64,000 nt of DNA from Haemonchus contortus. Taxonomy: Eukaryota > Nematoda > Chromadorea > Rhabditida > Trichostrongylidae. This document shows, in pieces, positions 24,901-36,900 of this stretch. The first letter of the stretch is position 1. Every line of letters begins with the position of its first letter. The notes under the pieces are model-generated. The model searched no databases. It was not told the origin of the DNA and saw nothing but the letters and a program-made list of their open reading frames with translations. Where the stretch lies: the NCBI GenBank assembly GCA_000469685.2, contig LS997566.1:14949095-15013094 (forward strand), written 5' to 3'. The translations under genes and the position numbers were made by a program.

Positions 24901-27900
24901 TTATAACTCTATTCAGAAACGTGCTGGGATGCGGCAAAAAGGTGTAAAGGTGTAAAAGAACAAATGTGGACAGATCCTCGAAGTGGGCGGAGTTAGCACC
25001 AAAGTGGGCGGGGCTTAGATCAAAATTTCATAACTCTGTTCAGAAACGTTTTAGAAGGCGGGAAAAAAGTGGTTAGAGGTAATGGAACAAGTGTGGTCAA
25101 TTCCCGAAAGTGGGCGGGGTTGGCACCAAAGTGGGCGGGGCTTAGATCAAAAATTTATAACTCTATTCAGAAACGTGCTGGGATGCGGCAAAAAGGTGTC
25201 AAGGTGTAAAAGGACAAATGTGGACAGATCCCCAAAGTGGGCGGAGTTAGCACCAAAGTGGGCGGGGCTTAGATCAAAATTTCATAACTCTGTTCACAAA
25301 CGTTTTAGAACGCGGGAAAAAAGTGGTTAGAGGTAATGGAACAAGTGTGGCCGAATCTTGGAAGTGGGCGGGGCTGGCACCAAAGTGGGCGTGGCTTGGA
25401 TCAAAACTTCATAACTCTGTTCAGAAACGTTCTAGAACGCGGGAAAAAAGCGGTAAGAGGAATTGGAACAAATGTAGTTAAGTCTTTGAAGGGGGCGGAA
25501 CTGGCACATGGAAGCGGGGCTAGGGCCAAAAATTCATCTTTTCAAAAACTTCCTGGAATACGGAAAAATGGTTTGGAGCAGTCAAAAGAAGGGTGGTCAA
25601 GTTTATTGTGGAAAGGGTTTGCACTAAGGTGGACGGAGCTATGATCAACCACTAATAACTGTGCTCAAATATATCGAGCGTGATGCTATCAGCAGTTCAG
25701 CGTTCGAATCTAGAGACAACTATCTTATTCTGATTATCCAACATTCCGCTGAATGACTCCATCGTGGATAAGTGGCCGTCGACATATGTATACTACTGCG
25801 CGCGTTAGCGTGCATAGCCAAACTGGTTAACGATAAATGGATAACAGCACACAATTATAAAACGATCATCATTGCTAGTAACCATACTGTACTGTAACAT
25901 ACGTAACTCGAATTATGTCGCAGTTTAAAAAAAAGATATCGAGTCCAGGTTCTAACCACCTTATACGCCCCATCTACATATTGCCGTACTTATACGCCCG
26001 ACCTATTGCCATACGACCTCATATGTTTTTGTCAAACCGAGGGCAGTCTATGGCATCGCTTTGACAACAGTTCGGTTAGCGAAACAAGTCTAAACAGCAA
26101 TCTGTCCACACCTGTTAAAAAGAAGAAGCTGTTTGATGCACAGACGCTATCTGGACCTGGGTGTAGTGCGCTGTTATTAGGTGTGTGCATTAATTTCCGC
26201 CGCCGCCGTATTCGAAGGGTCGTTGCGCGAACCATGTTGGAGGTTTACCGGTGAAACCTGTCATATTCTGTAAGATAGGGTATTGGCCTTAAGGGCAGAC
26301 AGATCAGTTTTCCCCATAATCCCCTTGCTCTCAGACTGATTGGTCATGGAACGTGAGAAACCGTTTTCCCGGGGGGGGGGGGGGGGCTCCTCCTGCTGTT
26401 TGATTACAAGAAAACTGGCAATGAAGCCCATCGGATGCTTTTCGATACTTATGGAGGACAAGCTCTATCTGAACGAACCTGCTGAGATGGTTTCTCTTCC
26501 CTCGAGAGTATGCAGCGAAAGCGGAATGTCCATTGCCAAAAAGAAATGCCGTGTGTGCATTTGGTGGTGGGAACAAAAGGGTGTTGTGTACTATGAGCTG
26601 CAGAGCCCGGAAGAACTGTTACTGCTGATCGCTACGAACACCAAATTGACAGTTTGTAGGATGCTCTCACCTAAAGGCGGCCGTTAATCGCAAGAAAAAA
26701 GGTGAGGTGCTGTTATTGCAATGATCAACTCATTGATAGTTACGGCATTAGCTGTGTGCGAAATTACATGTCTAGGTTAATTGCTTCATGAGGAGCTGTT
26801 CCACCACGACCATGCCAGACCCCATGTTGAGAAGAATGTCTTTAAAAAAATTAGCAGTTGTTGGACGGGATCAGCTTGTTTAGCCCGCATACTCTCCTGA
26901 TCTTGCTCTTTCTGATTACCACCGATTCCGGTCCATGTAAGACAGTTAGGCAGCTACACGTTTCCGGAATGCCGAAGAAGTGCGAAAAGGGGTGGATAAC
27001 AGGATTGCTTCAGAAAATGAAGACTTCTTTAGACCCGGAGTCAACAAGATACCAGAAAGATGGCAAGAAGTTCTAGCTAACGATGGGCAATACAGCGGTT
27101 AATGTACATTTGGTTTTAATTTTGTAATAAAGATGTTTTTGTACGCAAAAAACGGCGGAAATTAATGCACACACCTAATAATATGTCTACGTGACGTGGC
27201 ACTAGAATACCAGCTTCTCATCCTTTATTGCTCATTTTATTCGAAGGAAGCTTGCGCGGTTTTGAATGAGATGACCAAATATAACTGCATTACTTATTCA
27301 TTTTTGAAAACAGGCATTGGGTTGAATTTAGAATTTTGTCTTTCCGGTACAGGCTACATTAACTAGCCGTCGTGGTACTTTGTCGCAAGCGCTGCCAACC
27401 CATTCATGGCGAACTGCTGGAGCTGTCTGTGGTCAAGATCCGGAGTAAGAATGCTCAACACGTTCCTATTGTGTTCTAGGTAGTCCTGCCCAGCTGTTAC
27501 TAAGCTAGTGTCATCTACTCAGAAGTCCAACTTACGTCAATCACTGGTTCCTCTGCAGTTAGCTTTGTAGAAAGTGCTCATCATCGTTAGAGTGCTTTTT
27601 TGTGGCGAAATTCATCATTTAAAAATTGATAATTAATAACTTCCACTTCACTTGGCTAACACATTTAAAAGATCTCATTTCAGGTAGATGTTACTGATAT
27701 ACTCCGTTTTTTTCGATTATGTTTTCAGTTTCTGCATACGCCCCTACTCAGTGAGACCTTATGAGTGGCCCGATGACTTGACGCGATGGCCGGTGAGTAC
27801 TCTTGTTTTATTGGTTGCCGTCTCAGATTTGCTGATGTATACATGTAATGATGTATCAAAAAGATAGTGGTGAAAACAGTGTGATGAAAAGGAGATAGAG

Positions 27901-30900
27901 ATCAAAAGATTAGTCAAGAGAGACACGTAATTGTGACTTTTTCTTTAGATTTGCGAGGAACATCGCCAAGGTGCTTTCTTACCGACTCATATGACATGTC
28001 AGGTAGATAAGTTGCACTGTTTAAGTCATTTCTTTTTCCTTTGCCTTCCAATATCTATTCTTTTGATGAAGGTGCGATTTAGGTGACCGGTCGACCATGT
28101 TGTATCCAGATGCAAGGTCAGTGCCGCATCGCAACACGAGAATACTGCAGTTTCGTCAAAGGTCATTTTCATGAGAACGCTACCCTGTGCAGTCAGGTTG
28201 GTGTATTTTGACTTTTTTAGAACTTAATACTTTTTTTTGCAACGATCGCTTGGTGTTCTGCTGTGGATAGCATGAAACTATTGAGAATCAGCTTTTCGGT
28301 TTGTTATTGCAATGATCAACTCATTGATAGTTACGGCATTAGCTGTGTGCGAAATTACATGTCTAGGTTAATTGCTTCTCCGACATTTGTGGTATGCTCC
28401 CGTTTGTACGAAAAGATTATCCAGATCAATTCTATCGCATGTTGTTTTCGCTATTTCTTCACGCTGGGTTCGTCAATCATCGTTTTTCTCGAATTTTTCC
28501 GTACTGAAATCGTTTTTTATGGTTATAATACCTCTCTGGACTTCTACTTAGGAGAAATTTTCCAGCATCATCCACGTCGCTTTCACGGTTTTCGTTCAAA
28601 TGTGGTTGATGGTTGATCTTGAGATGTTGATAGGATGGAAAAGGATGGCGATTCTCTATATAGGGTCTGGTATCGGAGGAAATATTGCCAGTGCTATCTT
28701 TGTACCGTACAGTGTGAGTGATTATTCACCGCTAATATACACATGTAGTTCCCTCTTGCCCCCGATTTGACTTTGTTCAGCTTTTTCTTGGCATTTCTAC
28801 ATCTTTCCATTAATGGTCGTTGGATGAGTACACCATTATTGGTTAGTGATTGTTTGTATTGATTTATTTTCAGCCTGAAGTGGGCCCTTCTGGAAGCCAT
28901 TTGGGAATAATGGCTGCGCTGGTTGTTGATCTGCATCACCACAGGTTCGTATTCCTTGAGGAAATTGAATGTTTATCGGGTTTCTTATGTCGTTGAGTAT
29001 CCCAGTTACATCTTCATAACAATATGATTCATGATCGATTATGTGAGGCATATCGGAAAGTCCTGACTCTTTTGGAATAAAATTGATGAAATTCAAGTTG
29101 GCCATTCCAAAACTGAACGCTCCGGTACAATAGAAAAGAAGATATAAATTTCCGAGCTAGCAGACGCACGACAAATTTCATGAGCGCCTCGTCCGTCATG
29201 AGTTGAATCCTGATGTATGTTTGTAGGCATAGCTCACGATAAATTTGGGTTATCCAGATTAAGACGAAAAATGAGGGAGAAGGTAGAAAATAAAGCGATG
29301 GAGACGATGAAAGCACGAAAATCGCTGTTTCTAAAGAGGTCGAAGGTTCAAAAATCCTTTGAAAGCGGGCTGGACGAGAGTGAGACCAGTTAACACGTTG
29401 CGTACCGGCGCCTTCGGCGATTTTCCCATGCGCGTGGCCAAGCGATTTTTGCTTCGGCTCGCGGCGTGCATCACCATGTGATGCACTTGGCCACAAGGAA
29501 CAGTTTTTTTTCTAACATTGTGAATGCTCTACTATTGGGATCCGATTTTTTTCTATAATGTTTTCGCATATGGAGAACAACATATCTGTCTAACTTTCTG
29601 TGATTTAAGAGATATTTTGTCGGTCAACTGTGCGTCGTGCCAAATCTAAATCAAATAAAATCTACTTAGTGCTAAATCCTGCGATAACAATTCCAACCGG
29701 CCGAAGTTTCTTGACTTCAAAGTGTTCCGACCAGGCGAAAAGTGTGCTTCTTTTCACACATCGACTTTGTGTCCCCTCGTCTCATTCCAGGAGAGCAACT
29801 TTAAGTCCAATGAAATTCTGTTACCGATTCTGGTAGTATTCCAGATGGAAGCTTTGGAGAACTTTTTCGTGCAACTGCTTATTGATAGCGATGAAGAAGC
29901 AGACAATGAAGATTTTTCGGGAGCTCCCGATAGTTCATAAGTTTGTAGTTCATAAGAGTAGAGAAGAAATGTTACAATAAAACTTGTTAGTAGCGTTAGA
30001 TTCATGATTAATATTATGAAGTATGGACGCTCCATATTCCCCTAGCTGTTGGAGTCCCAAGCAGATATGTTGTTCAGCATGTTCGAAAACATGTGTTTGC
30101 AAATTTTGCCTTGTATTGCTTCATAAAGAAAGTAGAAATTTGAATGTGAATTTCATGCATCACCATGTGATGCACGTGGCCACGCGGGCAAGTATATGCG
30201 TGCATCACCATGTGATGCACTCGGTACGCAATGTGTTAATGACGTAGGGGTGTTTGGGCGAGCTACAATGTGTGTGATTGCGTACAGCTGACTACAGTAA
30301 GCAAGAATATTTATTCATTACATTCAAAATCCAAAGCATATGCTGACAAAAAACGATTAATAGAAGTAATAGCTCACCTTATTCATCCTCGTAAGGACGA
30401 AAACTAGAGAAATGACCGCAGCAAACCAAAGGATGACAGAGAATAACAGAGTAAGAGTAAAACGTCTGCTCACCGCTCGACGATCAGCTGGTTGCATGCT
30501 GAACGCATGTGCCCTGGTGAGAATAGCGCAACCTGTATCGCCTCGACACTCTTAGGACATATCGTCGGTCGATGGGGTCGTGGGCGTCGACGAATCCGGT
30601 AATGGGGCTCATACTAGGCCCTATTTATGGAGTTTTTCGTCCCGACAGCGTCCTTTGTGTCACGATTGGGGGCCACTGGGTGATCCTAGGAGGAAATTCT
30701 AACAACCATTGTTGTTGTGAACTGTCCCTTCAAGTAAATTGGTTCATTCTCCCCTTTTTCCAACTTGCTGTAGCAAATTCACCGAGATAATACCCACTTC
30801 ACGCACAGACCGCCCCCTACATCCTCTACGCCCTCGTAAGTTCGGTCACTGCCGATTGTACCCCACCAAATTTGAACGAATTTTCATAGACGTCCCGCCT

Positions 30901-33900
30901 CAATTAGCGGGGTGTAGGCGTGCTTCTACCAACAGCATTTCCATAATTTCGCTTGTAGCACTGTGAAAATTAGAGGTCGAATTTTCGCGTACGCTCCACC
31001 TCCACGGTATTTTCCAGTTGGCTTTGGGCTTCTGCCTTTACGTCCTGGATTTTACATAAAGTTGTGTTATGACGGTCCTCCGAAATGAGATACTTGAAGG
31101 AGGTGTCTGATACGCGACAACAGTTGTAACACTTTTCTTTTTCGCTGCGCAATTTTACAACTTGCCGCACTGGGCTAGGAAGCATTGACAGTATCCTTTT
31201 TCTTAAACTATGTTCCATCTGTGATTTCCATTTGCGAATGTTGGACGAATCGGAGAAATGCTCCCACTTCACATCGCAAAACGCGCATGCCCGATTTCTC
31301 TTCATATTTGGAGAATGATACTCTTTCTTCCTGGGGGAAAGTCCTGAAGATCCTTCTCTATTCAGTAAATTCTGTACTTCAGTTTGGCTGCGAACTTTCT
31401 TAGCTATCCATCGCCTTTGATCGTACTGCCTTAGACTCAGATTCGGTCGTTGCTTTGGGCGCAACACTTCAAAAACGCGATCACCTCATTCTCGTCCTAG
31501 TTTTACTCCTTCGCTTTTATCTTCTGTATCGTCTTCTAATCGCATGTCCCAGTCTTCCTCGACATCATCGTCATGTGCGAGTGCTGGCGGATCTTGGTTC
31601 TGCTTTGCTTCATTTGCTTGTACTTCTTGGACCATATGCGATCAGTGTGCACTCGTCTCATCGTTCCCGTTTTCTGGTTCGATTGCTACTTTCGGTTTCT
31701 CCATCATTTGCTTAATACGCGACTTTCTTCAGACTGCTCCTTAATTTCTTCTAAGCATCCGCGAAGCGTTTGTCAGCGTCATCTTTGTCCGATGCAGTTA
31801 GGTTTTCAGGGGATTTGCGGAACATATGTTGTATGTTCCGCAAATCCCTTGAAAACCTAACTGCATCGCAAATCCCTGTATGTATGTTGTCCAGCATTCG
31901 TATGACATGGGCCTTCATTGAAGTCCTTTTCATCCTTTTCCAACTCGGACTCCATTTCGCTGATGACTTCTTCAAATCGTTTCCTGTTCTTGTCAAGCTG
32001 AAGCAGCATACTTTCCACTTCTCTCTCATTCTTCGGCAGAAACGTTGACTATCTTTTTCTCAGATGTGCTACTTCCTTGTAGTATCGACTCGTGTAAATG
32101 AAGCGAAATCCCGTCTGCGAGATTTCCCTTTCGTCAGCAGCAAGTCCTTTATTTGTCTGCAGCTTTTATGTAGCTTTACTGAAACTATATGGCTGCAACG
32201 CTGATTTGTAGTTGAAATACCTCGTGGATCGCCTCAAAGTCTTCTTACAAGCGGTTTAATGCGGTGGTGCAGTGGTAGAATGCTCGCCTGCCGTGCGGGC
32301 GGCCCGGGTTCGATTCCCGACCGATGCCCCAATTGAGGGGAGTTCTCTTTATTCGAACGCGATTCGTGCACCCCCCCCCCCCCCACCTGGGTATCTTTCT
32401 TATGCGGCCAATACACGCGAGAATACCCTCATGCACCAACTATTAGATAAGAATCGTTCATTCAATGACGCGTATAGTAACGCGATTACGAACAGGAAGT
32501 ACTAAGTGAACACTTCAAATAGTAGAGAATAAGTGGGGACAGCGGAAAGGACGATCGGCTGAAGAAGTGAATGCCCTCATGTTCCTGCATTCCTATATTT
32601 GTTTGTTTATTTATTTACTTATTTATTTATACACTCACTCACAGAGTGCACCCTGAAGGAAAATCAGGGCGTAAGATAATAGCTAGACCATAACAAACTG
32701 AATAGGCCATGTCAAATAATATGTGTCAGTTCGCTGGATCACACGACGAATGAGAAACGAAGAATAGAAGAGACGAAATGGATGTATTATGTCAAGAGAA
32801 AGTTCTTGCGTTTTTCGGCGCCCAATTTTCAAATGCTCGCCGCGGGGTTATTTGCTATGATTGCTTGCAAGTTTCACACAATTCTAAAGCGCATTTCTTG
32901 CTCTATCCAAATATATAATCGGTTTTGTCCTGGAGTGATTCCTGGGGTTTTTTAGAATGTTGAAATCAGCATGGACAAACGACAGATCCGTACGATTTTC
33001 TTTTTCCAATTCAAATTGGGCAGGAATGCGACGGAAACGGCCCGGTATATCAATGATGCCATTGGTCCAGGTACGACGAATAAGCGTACAGCACAGTGGT
33101 AGTTCAAAAAATTTTGTACGACGATGAGAGCCCGGAAGATGATGAGCGTAGTAGGCGGCCATCGGCCGTTGACAACAAACAATTGAGAACGTTAGTGGAA
33201 GAGAATTTACGTACAGCGTTGAAGGATATTGGCTTGAGATTGAATGTTTCCAGCAGAACGGTTGGCGCCCATATGCAGGAGATCGAGAAGAAGAAGCTTG
33301 ATAAGTGGGTGCCGCATGAGTTGACTCAGCACCAGAAAGACCGCCTCTTCGAGCTCGCCTACGCCTTGCTTTTGCGCAACAGGAACGATCCATTTATAGA
33401 ACGTATTGTGACGTGTGATGAGAAATGGATCCTGTACGTCAACCGGCGACGACCAGGCCAGTGGCTGGACAAGGATCAGGCTCCGTGACATTTTCCCAAG
33501 CCGAAGCAGCATGGGAAGAAGGTCATGATGCTGGTTTGGTGATCTGCAGCCGGGCTAATCCACCACAGCTTCATGGGTCCAGGTGAAACCGTAACAGCCG
33601 ATAAGTACTGTCAAGAAATTGATGATACATTGAAAACCCCTGCTCATGAGCCCGGCATTGGTGAATAGGAAGGGGCCAATTCTACTCCACGACAGCGCTC
33701 GGCCTCACGTCGCACAACTTACCCTGAGAAGATTGATGGAGCTAAGCTATGAAACTCTCCCGCATCCATCATATTCCCCAGACCTTGCTCCCACACACTA
33801 CCATTTCTTTGACATCTCGACGGCTTTCTCAAGGGGAAATGCTTCAAAACCCAACATAGTGCTGCCGCGGCATTCGACGGTTTCATCGCCTCTAGATCTC

Positions 33901-36900
33901 CTTACTTTCACAAGAATAGGATGAACAAACTTGTTTCTCGTTGGCATAAGTGTGTCGATAGTAACGGTCGTTAGTTCGATTAATGAAGTTTTGTTTAACA
34001 CGTTGACGACAGCGTGGGACACATATGTCCCGCGTTTTGCAGGCCACGTGGGACAACGCGGGACACATGTGTCCCGCGCTTATTTCGCATTTTTTTTGCT
34101 CGTGCGTGATCTTTTCATGTGTTTTTTGTATTTATATTCAAGATAAGACAGTAACATAGCTATAAACAGAGTGGTCCATAAAATGATCAGATATGCTTCA
34201 TGTTCACATAGGTTTTCTAAGTCTGACAAAATTTTGGGCCTACTTCTAACTCCGACACTTTTATTGAGATCAACAAGCAGGTAAATCGAAAACATGGAGG
34301 ACAAGCTATTGAATTTAAGTTTAAACAACATGAAGTAGTTGTACTTCTAATTATTCTACCTATTCTAGTTCTGACATGATTTGTGATTTTTATCAAAGCA
34401 ATCAACACAGAAGAACTTCTTGCATCTACTACGACGAGTGTTCACTCTTCTTGCTCTATTCGTGGCAGCCGATCGTTCCTGTTCTTTCGACATTGTAGCG
34501 TAACATCCTGAGCATCTTCTGCTGAGAGCTTTTGGGAACGGCACCTCCTCCAGTACACGCCGCGTTGGTTGGAACTGACGAGCCGGTGTGTACTCTCGTT
34601 CTTGACACAGTAATGAATCGATCACATCCATTTTGAAGACGATTAGTCGAACAATCTTGATTACGTCCCTGTACAGTTCCATGCATTCACAATTGCTGTT
34701 TGGGTCAACAAGTGGAAAAAACTCTTCTGTATCATTTTGCTGTCTTACGCACAAATGCAGTATATGCTGCCATCTGGTCAGACACGTCAACAAAAGATTT
34801 CATTTCGTTGTAATTCTCTACAACTGTCGGCTTCTGTGACGATCCGATCGCAGCGTCGTGTTTTGTGGAGATCATATACAAGTCCCTCTTGTCTCTCCAT
34901 TTGAGCACCAAGATGCCATTTTGTCTCTGTTTATAGCATATCTGACCTCTTTTCAATTTCTTTTCTCTGATCGCTTTCGGGATCCCTTTCCTGTTCCTTC
35001 TCAGAGTGCCAACTAGATGGGTTCGTCTTGAAATCAGCTTCTTCGCAAGACCGATACTAGAGTAGTAGTTGTCTGTGCATAGAACGCGTCCTTCATCAAG
35101 AAATCCTTCCATTAGCTCCATAACGACTTTGTCGGCGAGTGGTTCCTCCCTTGACGGGTCTCTACCAGCGTAGATTTTGACTTACTGAGTATCCACCCTT
35201 GCTGCATAGCTTGAATATTTTGATGCCCTATCGATATCTCGTAGCCAGTAAGTATTGTCTAAAAACGGTCCTTCCTCGAAATGGAACAAGCGATTCATCG
35301 ATGCAGAGTTCTCTTTCAGGTGAATAACATTCAGCCGCAGCTTTGTTGAACATTTCCATGAACTTCCTGATTTTGTGTAGTCGGTCGCCGTCAAAGGTGC
35401 CGTTGTCTGCTAAATGTAGATACTTCGACAACTCTCCGAACCTGGTTCTTTTCATGATCTTGCCAGCTTGGCCACTGAAACAAGGTCGTGCTCCAATAAT
35501 CGCGTAAATTTGGCATCTTCACCAGACCCATCTGCAAGCACAAGCCAATGTTTTTTTACTCGTTTCGTCAGCGCTAGTTTCTTGAAATCCTTCATTTTGC
35601 TGAATCCCGTAGCGGTTGGTTTCACTGACGATGAGGTCCATAATCTCTCGATTCAGAAACAGTTTGTAGAAGTCTATTGGCTCTTGACACTCATAAACAG
35701 CATCATGTAAGCCGGAGACACCACTAAAATTCCATGCATCGTGCGGAGAAGCATCGCTTGACCACGATGAAACGCTTTCCGTATCAGATTGTTCTTCTTC
35801 TGATTCGGATTCCGTATCTTCTTCCAGATCATCTACTTCTTCTTCGGTAGTTCCTTGCTCTTCGTCGGAAAAAAACTATCAGAAGATGGTGGAGTTGTAG
35901 AGTATCTTCCACGTTTTCTTCTATTCCAGCCATTTTTATGTCTGTATAAGCGTTTGTTAAGACGTAACCTTTCTTATATAGAACACTTTTGTGTATTATT
36001 CGTTTTTTTAATCAACTTACTAAGTAGTCGCCTTCGTAAAGTAGCTAGAAGTCGGTTTCACTCTCATATTTCGAGAAGGTTTCAAAAAGCGCGCCTCAAG
36101 GGGCGCGACATATGTGTCCCGCGCTCGCTGCATCCGCAAAATCGTACGGGTCCCACACGGCCAAAAATGTTCAAACGCGCGTTGTCGTCAACATGTTAAG
36201 CCGAGATATAAGCATTTGAAGTTTGTGACGCAAAAACGCAAGAACCTCCTTCCTAATATTATACAGCATCGTTTCCCGCGCGATCATCACGCACGTGATC
36301 TCGCGAGAACAGCGAGACGGCTTGCCGTCACAGCACTTCCGCCTAGTTCTTCAATTTGGACGAGTGTTCAAACAGAATGAGGCCTCTAATTATGCTGTTA
36401 AGATACGATGTTTTTTTGTTGAAAGCCGCCGGTCTATGAATCGTTTGTTTATGCATCATTGTATACATATGGTGATAGAGAGCCGAACATGGGCTAAACG
36501 ACACGTGCTCATATGCCCAATGTCATAGAAACGAACAGTTTTCGTGTAAACCTGAAATTTGGATGACAGATCTCGAAAACATATGTTGGAAGTCCCCATT
36601 ATCTGATGCTTCTGTGCTGAACAGGTGTTTAGTGATGAAATGTCTTTCATGCCTGACATTTCGGCAATTTCGTCATTCTCAAAGGCTTCAAAGTGTTTCG
36701 AAACTTCAGGTTGCTACCTGTAACGCTGAGAGTAGACCAACTCTTAATTAGCTGGAACTCAGACCAGCAACTTGCAACTGAATAGGAATACAACAAGTCG
36801 CTCACGTCAGTTCCGGCAATACGGAACAATATAGCAAATGTGACTGTCGACTGATCACGATCCATTAATAGATGTGACTTCATACATGTCAGTCCTCACT

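Larger units (their letters stand above)
32790..36250 (+). mobile_element. mariner element split by a piggyBac insertion
   Basis: The ends share GTTCTTGCGTTTTT (left near 32801, right complement ending near 36245); the exact termini are uncertain. The transposase reads from ATG 32971 ([20 protein letters not shown]), through [13 protein letters not shown] and [11 protein letters not shown] (first Asp), [18 protein letters not shown] (second Asp), [14 protein letters not shown] (third Asp) and the C-terminal [13 protein letters not shown] near 33960, with frameshifts and stops. This resembles the SETMAR/Hsmar1 type of mariner (DD34D). The piggyBac at 33995-36199 sits in its 3' untranslated region. 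Confidence 0.85.

Noticed and set aside
24740..25644. Open frames of 71 to 102 codons on the plus strand
   Set aside because: They are translations of the 127-bp satellite. The repeated peptide is a by-product, and the frame changes with each unit because 127 is not divisible by three.
24425..25650. CRISPR-like array
   Set aside because: Units are contiguous tandem monomers with no spacers, in eukaryotic intron DNA.
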